Assembly: GCF_000445995.2 (NCBI RefSeq)
Contig: NC_022080.4
Coordinates: 2,204,001-2,268,000, forward strand
Reading direction: 5' to 3'
DNA: 64,000 nucleotides
Source of the DNA: Geobacillus genomosp. 3
GTDB taxonomy: Bacteria > Bacillota > Bacilli > Bacillales > Anoxybacillaceae
A model generated the notes under the pieces. The model had not been told where the DNA came from. It saw only the letters and a list, made by a program, of their open reading frames with translations, and made no database searches. Below are positions 48,346 to 56,051 of the stretch, piece by piece (position 1 is the stretch's first letter; every line of letters begins with the position of its first letter). The translations under genes and the position numbers were made by a program.

Positions 48346-48764
48346 TGGTGTCCCTCCGTTTTCGTCCGTTCACAAAGCTCATACAACACGCCGCCGGTCG
48401 ATTTCGGGTGCATGAACGCGACCCATGCCCCGCCGGCGCCGCGTTTCGGCGCATCTTGAATCATACGGATGCCATGCTCCTTCAGCTCACGGATGCGCTC
48501 GGTGATGTCTTCGACGCCAAGCGCGACGTGATGAATCCCTTCACCGCGCTTTTCGATAAATTTCGCCACCGCGCTCTCCGGCGACAGCGGCTCCAGCAGC
48601 TCCAGCTTCGCCTCGCCGGCCTGCAAAAACGCCACTTTCACCTGCTCCGACTCGACTTCCTCGATGCCGAGAAACGGCAGGCCGAGCACGTCTGTATAAA
48701 ACGGAAGCGCTTCCTCAATCGAGCGGACGGCAATGCCGATATGGTCGACTTTTTTCACTTCCAT
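48342..48764 (-). CDS. mce: methylmalonyl-CoA epimerase
   Basis: A 140-residue glyoxalase-fold enzyme interconverting (R)- and (S)-methylmalonyl-CoA, giving the epimer needed by the mutase. Signature: VDHIGIAVRSIEEALPFYTD, metal Glu in AKLELLEPL, IHHVALGVEDI and VLYELCER. ATG at 48764 with AAAGGGG upstream is preferred; the long frame before it is non-coding. Coupled to yqjD; the mutase genes are 5-10 kb further on the same strand. Confidence 0.93.
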   Translation of the reverse strand: MEVKKVDHIGIAVRSIEEALPFYTDVLGLPFLGIEEVESEQVKVAFLQAGEAKLELLEPLSPESAVAKFIEKRGEGIHHVALGVEDITERIRELKEHGIRMIQDAPKRGAGGAWVAFMHPKSTGGVLYELCERTKTEGHQ

Positions 48765-48971
48765 CGTCTGCATCCCCTTTGCCGCAAAATGATGAGGCCA
48801 ACATTTTATCATTCGCCGTTTCGACAAAAAATCCTGCTTTTTTGTTTTTCTTTGTACGCGCCACGGTCGAGCTTTGGATCGGTTCGCTTCGCATCGGGCA
48901 TTTTTCCTTGTCCGCCCCGTCGTTTGCCGGTACAATAAACGTAGAACAGCGGACGGAAGGAGGACGGACCG

Positions 48972-49064
48972 TTGTCGCGGAAAACGCAAAAATTCATCGT
49001 GTATGTAATGCTCATTTGCATGCTGCTGACGACGCTCCTCGCCGGCATCAGCATGTGGTTTTAA
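48972..49064 (+). CDS. prli42: Prli42-like stressosome-associated membrane miniprotein
   Basis: A 30-residue protein starting with TTG: basic head SRKTQKF and one membrane helix (YVMLICMLLTTLLAGISMWF, residues 11-30). AAGGAGGACGGACCG gives a very strong ribosome-binding site, and a terminator follows 10 bp after the TAA. Prli42 in Listeria tethers the stressosome to the membrane; Bacillaceae have a homologue at this locus of the same size. Identification is by pattern and location. Confidence 0.75.
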   Translation: MSRKTQKFIVYVMLICMLLTTLLAGISMWF

Positions 49065-49072
49065 ACCTGCCC

Positions 49073-49109
49073 AAAAAAACGCAAGCTCCGAAACGGAGCT
49101 TGCGTTTTT
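49073..49109. terminator. bidirectional terminator after prli42 and the L,D-transpeptidase gene
   Basis: AACGCAAGCTCCG-AAA-CGGAGCTTGCGTT, a perfect 13-bp stem with A and T runs. Confidence 0.9.
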
Positions 49110-49615
49110 CATCGGACAGCGCCGTGCCGTTTGGCGATGGCGTAAAACGATTCGTTGCTGCGGAGAATGAGCACGTTGGCGCCAATCGGCACCCGTTCAT
49201 ACAAATGCTCGACATCGCGGTTGTGCATGCGCACACAACCTTGCGACACATACTGGCCGATCGACGCCGGGTTGTTCGTGCCGTGAATGCCGTAGATGCG
49301 CCCGTCCGTCCCGCGCGCGTTAAAGCCGATCCACCTTGCGCCGAGCGGATTGTTCGGCGCCCCGCCTGGAATGTTCTTTTTCCGATAATACGGGTATTTC
49401 GCCTTCACCGTCACCGTAAACATCCCCTCCGGCGTCAAATCGGCATTGACCCCGGTCGCCACCGGATAAACGGCTTCGATGCGGCCGTCGCGGACGAGCG
49501 CGAGCTTATTGATCGCTTTGTTCACAATGACAAGCGGCTTCGCCTCCGCCGCTGTCGGGAAAGGCGCTCCCAACACGGCGGTGAGCACGAGACAAATGGC
49601 CAACCATACCCGCAT
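49109..49615 (-). CDS. exported L,D-transpeptidase (YkuD domain)
   Basis: A 168-residue secreted cell-wall enzyme. Signal peptide WLAICLVLTAVLGAPFPTAA, then the YkuD catalytic fold with IYGIHGTNNPASIGQYVSQG and GCVRMHNRDVEHLY containing the catalytic His, Ser and Cys (HGT ... SQGCVRM). It would make 3-3 peptidoglycan cross-links or modify spore cortex. No LysM domain, so it is the minimal form. ATG at 49615 with AAAGGATGG upstream. The synteny place is that of yqjB, though I do not claim homology to it. Confidence 0.9.
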   Translation of the reverse strand: MRVWLAICLVLTAVLGAPFPTAAEAKPLVIVNKAINKLALVRDGRIEAVYPVATGVNADLTPEGMFTVTVKAKYPYYRKKNIPGGAPNNPLGARWIGFNARGTDGRIYGIHGTNNPASIGQYVSQGCVRMHNRDVEHLYERVPIGANVLILRSNESFYAIAKRHGAVR

Positions 49616-49683
49616 ATCCGTCCATCCTTTGCTTGAATGTTTGGCTATAGTGTGCGCCAAAACGGATGGACATATGCCCTGCA

Positions 49684-50658
49684 TCATGCCTTCAGCCGCT
49701 GCGGTTTTCGTTCGTTTCCGGGATGGAATTCGCTTTTGATGATTAAATATCGCTCCAATTCGCGCACTAAATGAAACAACGCCGCCCGCTCTTCAAACTG
49801 CTCGCGCGTCTTTGGCAGCGGCATCGCTTTAAACTGTTCGCGCATCTCGGCAAGGCGCCGCAAAAAGCGGTCCGCCGTATTTCCCGGATGAATGGCGTCG
49901 CTTAATTCGTCGATAAAATCGGCGACCATCATCCGCTGCTCGACCGTGTAGACGAGCGATGTCACAAGCGGAAGCATATGCTCGATGATTTCCAACTGCC
50001 GCTCACGCATGCGGAAGTAGCGGACATATTCATCCTCATTCCGCCATAATTGATTGTCGGCGTGGCGCATGGCGAGTTTTTTCGCTTTGTCGAGCGTCTC
50101 CGCCGCAAGCGGCAGCTCTTTTCCATCCCAATCAAGCTCATTTGTGCGCAAGTAGCGGACGATTTCTTTTAAAATAATGCGAAACAAATCTTCGACAATG
50201 CGCTGGTACTCTTTGAGCTCCTTCTCGGCGCTCGGCATGTACATGTTCATCAGCAGCGCTACCCCAATGCCAACCGCCACGAGCAAGATCTCATTGGCGA
50301 CCAATCCCCACGTGATGTCTTGGGCCGCATACAAATGCAAAATAATGACCGAGCTTGTCGCAATGCCTTCATTGATTTTCAAGCGAACCGTCACAGGAAT
50401 GAACAACAAAAGCAACAGCCCGATCGTCCACGGATGATAGCCGAAGGCGGTAAAAAACAACGCCGCAAACCCGACCGCAACGACGCACGCCGCAAAACGG
50501 GCCCGAGCGGTCTCAAGCGACCGCTTTTTCGTCACTTGGACGCATAAAATGACGATAATGCCAGCGGAAGCGAAATTATGCAGGCCGATCAGCTGAGCGA
50601 TGGCAATCGCTAGCGCCGCCCCCACCGCGGTTTTTAACGTCCGATATCCGATTTTCAT
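49684..50658 (-). CDS. yqjA: aromatic acid exporter family / FUSC-like membrane protein YqjA
   Basis: A 324-residue protein with an N-terminal bundle of five or six helices (LKTAVGAALAIAIAQLIGLH, SAGIIVILCVQVTKK, GFAALFFTAFGYHPW, IGLLLLLFIPVTV, ILLVAVGIGVALLMNMYMP) and a C-terminal cytoplasmic coiled helical domain rich in charged residues. DUF939/ArAE type. ATG at 50658 has GGAGACGGC upstream. In B. subtilis yqjA adjoins brxB; here the accessory island 50.8-52.2 kb is inserted upstream. Substrate unknown. Confidence 0.85.
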   Translation of the reverse strand: MKIGYRTLKTAVGAALAIAIAQLIGLHNFASAGIIVILCVQVTKKRSLETARARFAACVVAVGFAALFFTAFGYHPWTIGLLLLLFIPVTVRLKINEGIATSSVIILHLYAAQDITWGLVANEILLVAVGIGVALLMNMYMPSAEKELKEYQRIVEDLFRIILKEIVRYLRTNELDWDGKELPLAAETLDKAKKLAMRHADNQLWRNEDEYVRYFRMRERQLEIIEHMLPLVTSLVYTVEQRMMVADFIDELSDAIHPGNTADRFLRRLAEMREQFKAMPLPKTREQFEERAALFHLVRELERYLIIKSEFHPGNERKPQRLKA

Positions 50659-50788
50659 CGCGCCGTCTCCTTTGCCTGCCAATGTTTGCCGACTTCATTG
50701 TACCGATGACGGCGCTTTCGATGCAAGGAAAACGGACAACCCTGGCCTCCGCTCCGAAGTCGATCTGTCCCAACAGGCGCAGAAGGAC

Positions 50789-50826
50789 AAAAAAGACGGC
50801 TGTCCGTTCATATAGGACAGACCGTC
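50789..50826 (-). terminator. terminator after the decayed TA module
   Basis: Minus-strand GACGGtCTGTCC pairs with GGACAgCCGTC and is followed by TTTTTTGTCC, 25 bp after the mntA-like stop codon. Confidence 0.75.
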
Positions 50827-50849
50827 CTAGACACAAACAGGGGCGCGGT

Positions 50850-51149
50850 TTATGAGCGGGCTTTCTCATCAATCGTCTTCCCGTCGCGCTCAATTTCCCG
50901 CCGGATCGCTTCGTTCAGCGCGTTGAAAAAGAGCACATCACATGAGCAAATGCCGACAATCTCGTCAAGATCCTCTTTGATTTTCCACTTCTGTTTTCCG
51001 GTCTAGTCAATGCACAAGTCGATGTCCGAGTTGTAGCGGGCCGTGCCGCGCGCCCGCGAGCCGAACAAAACGACTTTTTGTATATCTTCTTCGCCCGCGA
51101 AATACGCCATCAGCCGTTCAAACACGGTCGGGCTAATTCCGTAGCTCAC
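50850..51149 (-). pseudogene. MNT nucleotidyltransferase (MntA-type antitoxin) with in-frame amber codon
   Basis: GTG at 51149 begins a 99-codon frame matching minimal nucleotidyltransferases: VVLFGSRARGTARYNSDIDL (the GSxxxG and DxD catalytic motif). Codon 49 is TAG (51005-51003), after which the frame stays open and family-like (KWKIKEDLDEIVGICSCDVL, FFNALNEAIRREIERDGK) to TAA at 50850. MntA antitoxins modify or bind HEPN toxins. The gene upstream is only a stub of such a toxin, so the module looks decayed. TAG is a normal stop elsewhere in this window, so recoding is unlikely. Confidence 0.8.
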
Positions 51150-51213
51150 GGTCGATCACTTCTTCTTTGATGTTTTGCAGTAGCGTTTCGATTTCGTGGA
51201 CATATTCATTCAT
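51133..51213 (-). pseudogene. remnant of a HEPN (HepT-like) toxin gene
   Basis: A 26-codon open frame (MNEYVHEIETLLQNIKEEVI...) ending in TAG at 51133 and overlapping the start of the MNT gene by 17 bp. In HEPN/MNT pairs the toxin gene directly precedes or follows the nucleotidyltransferase, and the C-terminal tail of HEPN proteins is a charged helix like this one. The rest of the toxin is missing: sequence beyond 51213 belongs to the HIRAN gene's downstream region. Assignment is by context. Confidence 0.45.
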
Positions 51214-51253
51214 CTGAAATCAAACATGCCTACTTCAGAAAACAGTGAACAGA

Positions 51254-52000
51254 CTAAATCACTTCTAACGATATTTCATGTAGCATATCGAGATCTTGCG
51301 TCTGGCAAGATGGAAGGAGCTCACCGTAGACACTTATATTTACTTTCCGCTGTGGAAAAGCCTCAACATGAATTGATTCAATTCTCGCCATATAACGCCC
51401 GTTATTTTGAATAAGGTTAAACATAAACTCGCTATAGAAAGCAGGAATATACCCTAGCTTACACCCTTCATCTGTTAACACTTCTACTGCTTTAGAATCT
51501 TGCCTATTCTCCGGCTCTAATCGAAAATGTACCTTATCCCCCACTTTAAGATATTGAATTACTCGATCTCCCTCGTAATATCTCCAACCCGCGACATAAA
51601 AATCAAAATCGAAATGATTTCCCGATACATAAATTGGCGCTACAAATTCATAAGAATCTGTCGCAAGTTTACCACCAGTCGCTCGCAACATATCCATATC
51701 TGTACAATCGCGCGGCAAGCCGTATGTCCGCAAAATTTCTAAAAAATCCGGACGGCGCCGGTCAGGCAAACGCCGCTCAAAAGGCCCGAACAATCTGTTA
51801 GAAACGTATTTTTTTCCTATATCCGGAAACGACAAATGAGGTTGATAACCGTTTTCTAGTGCTTCGAACAGTCCTCTTCTCTTCCTGCTACGTTCATAAT
51901 AAAATACATACTTATCCCCATCGTGTAATAAGTTTCCAATATGATATCGCTGCCGAGTACATTCATTTTGCCAAATTAACCAAAGCACAAAAGGGCGCAT
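51254..52000 (-). CDS. HIRAN-domain protein with a HipA-N-like front half
   Basis: A 248-residue soluble protein of unknown function. The C-terminal half (about residues 125-235) reads as a HIRAN domain: FDFYVAGWRYYEGDRVIQYL, VGDKVHFRLEPENRQDSKAV and LGYIPAFYSEFM; HIRAN domains bind DNA ends or damaged DNA in helicases. The N-terminal half resembles the first subdomain of HipA kinases (LWLIWQNECTRQRYHIGNLL, FYYERSRKRRG, LFGPFERRLPDRRRPDFLE, MDMLRATGGKLATDS). No kinase core is present. GGAGGTGAAATAAGCG gives a strong ribosome-binding site, 3 bp after a 55-codon ORF. Composition is AT-richer than neighbours, consistent with transfer. Confidence 0.75.
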   Translation of the reverse strand: MRPFVLWLIWQNECTRQRYHIGNLLHDGDKYVFYYERSRKRRGLFEALENGYQPHLSFPDIGKKYVSNRLFGPFERRLPDRRRPDFLEILRTYGLPRDCTDMDMLRATGGKLATDSYEFVAPIYVSGNHFDFDFYVAGWRYYEGDRVIQYLKVGDKVHFRLEPENRQDSKAVEVLTDEGCKLGYIPAFYSEFMFNLIQNNGRYMARIESIHVEAFPQRKVNISVYGELLPSCQTQDLDMLHEISLEVI

Positions 52001-52003
52001 CGC

Positions 52004-52171
52004 TTATTTCACCTCCATATACCAATTTACGAGCCATTCTTTTCGATACTGTAATAATTTTAATACCCATTCTTTGTAAATTTTACTCATGACATTTTCT
52101 GAAACACCATCTAAAACAGTTGTGACTTGTTGCTCATTTATTTGACTGATACGATCAATTTCCTTCTTCAT
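52004..52171 (-). CDS. 55-residue protein heading the HIRAN operon
   Basis: A charged, helical protein (MKKEIDRISQINEQQVTTVL ... YKEWVLKLLQYRKEWLVNWY) with no motif I recognise. Its last codons carry the ribosome-binding site of the HIRAN gene, so the two are co-translated. No Shine-Dalgarno precedes the ATG at 52171; the -10 element of the predicted promoter ends four bases before it, so the mRNA may be leaderless. Frames extending to TTG 52189 exist. A small gene directly before a larger one in an island beside a decayed TA module suggests a regulatory or antitoxin-like partner, which is inference. Confidence 0.55.
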   Translation of the reverse strand: MKKEIDRISQINEQQVTTVLDGVSENVMSKIYKEWVLKLLQYRKEWLVNWYMEVK

Positions 52172-52175
52172 TTCT

Positions 52176-52203
52176 ATTATCACAAACAATAATGGTCATG
52201 CAA
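52176..52203 (-). promoter_or_regulatory. extended -10 promoter of the HIRAN operon
   Basis: Minus-strand TTGCAT (52203-52198), 16-bp spacer, then TGT-GATAAT with the -10 hexamer at 52181-52176. The -35 lies in the T tail of the brxB terminator. The -10 ends 4 nt before the ATG at 52171. Confidence 0.45.
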
Positions 52204-52234
52204 AAACCCGAAGTCCCTTTTCGAACTTCGGGTT
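52202..52234 (-). terminator. terminator after brxB
   Basis: Minus-strand AACCCGAAGT pairs with ACTTCGGGTT and is followed by TTTG. Confidence 0.85.
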
Positions 52235-52240
52235 CTCCTT

Positions 52241-52678
52241 TCACACTTCCTCGCAATATTCGTCAAACAGCGCCTGCAGCTTTTGCACGACGGCGACCGG
52301 TTCGTGCCCTTCGATGTCGTGGCGGTGGAGCATGGCACACAGTTTTCCGTCTTTTAACAACGCGAACGACGGCGAGGACGGCGGCTCGCCGACAAAATAC
52401 TCGCGCGCGCGGGCCGTTGCTTCTTTGTCTTGGCCGGCAAAGACGGTCACCAAATGGTCCGGGCGCTTGTCGTAGTGAACGGCGTGGGCCGCTGCGGGAC
52501 GGGCGATGCCGCCGGCGCAGCCGCACACGGAGTTGATGAGGACAAGCGTGGTGCCCGGACGGCGGAATGCCGCATCGACGTCTTCCGGCGTGCGCAGCTC
52601 TTCAAATCCGGCTTCGACCGCTTCACGCCGCGCTTGTTCGACGATGTCGTGATAGAGCGGAAATTGAAATTGGAACAT
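52241..52678 (-). CDS. brxB: bacilliredoxin BrxB (YqiW)
   Basis: A 145-residue thioredoxin-fold protein of the BrxA/BrxB (DUF1094) family that removes bacillithiol from oxidised proteins. The redox motif CGC is intact in [17 protein letters not shown], followed by [15 protein letters not shown] and [22 protein letters not shown] precedes the ATG. Located between the mutase genes and yqjA as expected. Confidence 0.93.
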   Translation of the reverse strand: MFQFQFPLYHDIVEQARREAVEAGFEELRTPEDVDAAFRRPGTTLVLINSVCGCAGGIARPAAAHAVHYDKRPDHLVTVFAGQDKEATARAREYFVGEPPSSPSFALLKDGKLCAMLHRHDIEGHEPVAVVQKLQALFDEYCEEV

Positions 52679-52710
52679 CTCAACACCTCCTTCGATTTTC
52701 CTTTATCATA

Positions 52711-53859
52711 TCACAGTTCACCGCTCTGCTTCCGTTCATACGCTTCGATCAGCTCGCGGACGGCGGCGGTGACCGGCTTGGCGCCGGAAATGACGCTGTT
52801 CTCGAGCATCGGAAGCTTCTCTTTCACGATCGGGTCGGCGAAAAAGCGCGTTTCGATATATTCTTTGATCATGGCGTGCATCCAGTCTTTTTGCTGCTGG
52901 CGGCGGCGGTCAAAAAAGACGCCGGATCGCTTCGTCGTCTCGACGAACGCCTGGATGACGCGCCACATGTCGGCGATCCCTTCGCCCAACAGCGCCGAGC
53001 ATGTGTATGCTTTCGTCTCCCAGCCGGGCGTGGCCGGGCGGAGGTAATGGAGAAACTGGTTGTATTCGTTTTGCGCCATCCGCGCTTTTTCTTTATTATC
53101 GCCGTCCGCCTTGTTGATGACGATGGCGTCGACCAGCTCCATGATGCCGCGCTTCATGCCTTGCAGCTCATCGCCGGCGCCGGTTAAGGCGAGCAGCAGG
53201 AAAAAGTCAACCATCCCGCGGACGACAAACTCGCTTTGCCCGACGCCGACCGTCTCGACGAGGATGATGTCATAGCCGGCCGCTTCGCACAGCATCATCG
53301 TCTCGCGCGTTTTCCGATGCACGCCGCCAAGCGCCCCACCGGATGGAGATGGACGGATGAAGGCGTGCGGATGGCGGGCAAGCGCCTCCATCCGCGTTTT
53401 GTCGCCAAGGATGCTGCCGCCGGTCAATGAGCTTGTCGGGTCGACGGCTAACACCGCGACGCGGTGCCCTTGCTCGCATAAAAACGTGCCAAACGCTTCA
53501 ATGAACGTGCTTTTTCCCGCCCCCGGCACGCCGGTGATGCCGATGCGGATCGAACAGCCGACGTGCGGGAGCAGTTCATTGAGCACTTGCTGGGCAAGAT
53601 CCATATGCCTAGACGCATTGCTTTCGACAAGCGTAATCGCCTGCGCCAAAATGGTGCGGTCGCCGGCGAGCACCCCTTGGACGTACTCTTCGACCGACCG
53701 CTCTTTCCGTCTCACGACCCGCTTTGGCGCCGGCGGGCGCTCGGCTTGCACGTACGACGACAAGCCATTGTCGTCCGCCCATTCCGGGCGCCGCGGCTGC
53801 CCGTCCGAAGCTGCGCTCTGGCCGCTTTCCTGTTCCCGCCGTTTCTCTTCCCCGCTCAT
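52711..53859 (-). CDS. meaB: methylmalonyl-CoA mutase-associated GTPase MeaB
   Basis: A 382-residue G3E-family GTPase that loads cobalamin into, and protects, methylmalonyl-CoA mutase. Walker A in [34 protein letters not shown] (switch region), [12 protein letters not shown] and the base-specificity NKADGDNK. An N-terminal extension of about 60 Arg/Glu-rich residues precedes the core. Its ATG overlaps the final TGA of the mutB frame (ATGA), so it depends on translation reaching the end of mutB. Confidence 0.93.
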   Translation of the reverse strand: MSGEEKRREQESGQSAASDGQPRRPEWADDNGLSSYVQAERPPAPKRVVRRKERSVEEYVQGVLAGDRTILAQAITLVESNASRHMDLAQQVLNELLPHVGCSIRIGITGVPGAGKSTFIEAFGTFLCEQGHRVAVLAVDPTSSLTGGSILGDKTRMEALARHPHAFIRPSPSGGALGGVHRKTRETMMLCEAAGYDIILVETVGVGQSEFVVRGMVDFFLLLALTGAGDELQGMKRGIMELVDAIVINKADGDNKEKARMAQNEYNQFLHYLRPATPGWETKAYTCSALLGEGIADMWRVIQAFVETTKRSGVFFDRRRQQQKDWMHAMIKEYIETRFFADPIVKEKLPMLENSVISGAKPVTAAVRELIEAYERKQSGEL

Positions 53860-56051
53860 GGGTTCACTTCCTCATAGCCAAGCCGGGCGTAAATTTCCTC
53901 CAACACCTTTTCCGCTGACTCCGGAATCACGGTTCCCGGCCCGAAGATGGCGGCGGCGCCGTGCTCATACAAAAACGCGTAGTCTTGCGGCGGGATGACG
54001 CCGCCGACAAAAACGAGAATGTCGCCGCGGCCGAGTTTTTCAAGCTCCGCCACAAGCTGCGGCACGAGCGTTTTATGTCCGCCGGCGAGCGAGCTGATGC
54101 CGACAGCGTGCACGTCGTTTTCGACCGCCTAGCGCGCCGTTTCTTCCGGCGTTTGAAAGAGCGGGCCGATGTCGACGTCAAACCCTAGATCGGCAAACGC
54201 TGTGGCGACGACTTTCGCCCCGCGGTCATGCCCATCCTGCCCCATTTTCGCAATCATAATCCGCGGGCGGCGCCCTTCCAGTTCATAAAATTCAGCGGTC
54301 ATTTTTTTGACGCGTTCAAATTGCTCTTCATTTTGGAATTCGGAGCTGTACACGCCGCTAATCGAGCGGATCACCGCTTTATGGCGCTTCGCCACTTTTT
54401 CAATCGCATACGAAATTTCGCCCAATGTCGCACGGACGCGCGCCGCCTGCACGGCCAATTCAAGCAAATTTCCTTCTCCTGTTTCCGTCGCTTTCGTAAT
54501 CGCGTCAAGCGCCTCTTGTACTTTTTGCTCATCGCGGGAGGCGCGCAGCTGTTTTAATCTTTCAATCTGGCGCATCCGCACCGCCGTATTGTCGACTTCT
54601 AAAATTTCAATCGGCTCTTCTTTTTCCGGACGGTATTTGTTGACGCCGATGATCGTTTCCGCCCCGGAGTCAATGCGTGCTTGGCGTCTTGCCGCCGCTT
54701 CTTCAATGCGCATTTTCGGAATCCCCGTTTCAATTGCTTTGGCCATGCCGCCAAGGCTTTCGATTTCTTCAATATGCTTCCACGCCCGTTTCATCAATTC
54801 GTTCGTTAACGTTTCTACATAATAAGAACCTGCCCATGGGTCAATGACATTGCAAATCCCCGTTTCATCTTGCAAGTAAAGCTGTGTATTGCGGGCAATG
54901 CGCGCCGAGAAATCGGTCGGAAGCGCAATCGCTTCATCGAGCGCGTTCGTATGGAGCGACTGCGTATGGCCAAGCGCCGCCGCATGCGCTTCGATCAATG
55001 TGCGCACGACATTGTTAAACGGATCTTGTTCGGTCAAGCTCCATCCCGATGTTTGCGAGTGCGTCCGCAATGCGAGCGATTTCGGGTTTTTCGGGTTGAA
55101 CGTTTTCATCATTTTCGCCCACATGATGCGCGCCGCGCGCATTTTCGCAACTTCCATGAAATAATTCATGCCGATCGCCCAGAAGAAGGAAAGCCGTGGC
55201 GCAAAGGAGTCGATATCAATTCCTGCTTTTAAGCCAGTGCGCACGTACTCCAATCCGTCAGCGAGCGTATACGCCAATTCAATATCGGCCGGCGCTCCCG
55301 CTTCTTGCATATGGTAGCCGGAAATGCTGATGCTGTTGAACTTTGGCATGTATTTGGACGTATACTCAAAAATGTCCGCGATGATGCGCATCGACGTTTC
55401 CGGAGGATAAATGTAAGTGTTGCGCACCATATATTCTTTTAAAATATCGTTTTGAATCGTCCCGGAAAGTTTGTCTTGCGTGACCCCTTGCTCTTCGGCG
55501 GTGACAATATAAAACGCCATAATCGGCAGCACCGCGCCGTTCATCGTCATCGACACCGACATTTGGTCAAGCGGAATGCCGTCAAACAAAATTTTCATAT
55601 CTAAAACTGAATCGATCGCCACCCCCGCTTTGCCGACGTCGCCGACGACGCGCGGATGGTCGGAGTCATAGCCGCGGTGGGTGGCAAGGTCAAAGGCAAC
55701 GGACAGCCCTTTTTGCCCCATCGCCAAATTGCGGCGGTAAAACGCATTGCTTTCTTCCGCTGTCGAAAACCCCGCGTATTGCCGGATCGTCCACGGCCGA
55801 TTCACATACATCGACGGATACGGCCCGCGCAAATACGGGGGAATTCCCGGCATATAATCAAGAAAATCAAAACCTTCGATATCTTTTTTCGTATAAAGCG
55901 GCTTTACGGCGATATGCTCATTCGTTTCAAACAGCAGGTCATCGATCGATGCCCGCACCTTTTCTTCGATCGCCTGTTTCCATTGTTGCTCATCTGCCGT
56001 TTGTTTTGTGATTTCGAGCGAAAGGTTGGTAAAATCGACTTGTTTACTCAT
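53856..56051 (-). pseudogene. mutB: methylmalonyl-CoA mutase large subunit with in-frame amber codon
   Basis: Isomerises methylmalonyl-CoA and succinyl-CoA with adenosylcobalamin. The frame is 732 codons long, normal for the catalytic subunit, but codon 641 is TAG (54131-54129) in [19 protein letters not shown], where family members have Gln; CAG to TAG explains it. Before the stop are the whole TIM-barrel domain ([40 protein letters not shown]) and the start of the cobalamin domain with DGHDRG. Lost beyond it is most of the B12-binding fold ([30 protein letters not shown]). A truncated protein is unlikely to be active. A GTG at 54113 could restart the tail. The start overlaps mutA by 8 bp. 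Confidence 0.88.

Noticed and set aside
48779..49636. 285-codon plus-strand frame over mce upstream, prli42 and the L,D-transpeptidase
   Set aside because: Runs antisense through a signal-peptide enzyme and a perfect terminator; the small prli42 frame is better supported.
50850..56051. Amber codons in mutB and mntA as sites of recoding (pyrrolysine or suppressor)
   Set aside because: TAG ends several ordinary genes here (DUF2935 gene, ribT, xerD and others), and no pylT/pylS-like gene is visible; mutation or error is simpler.
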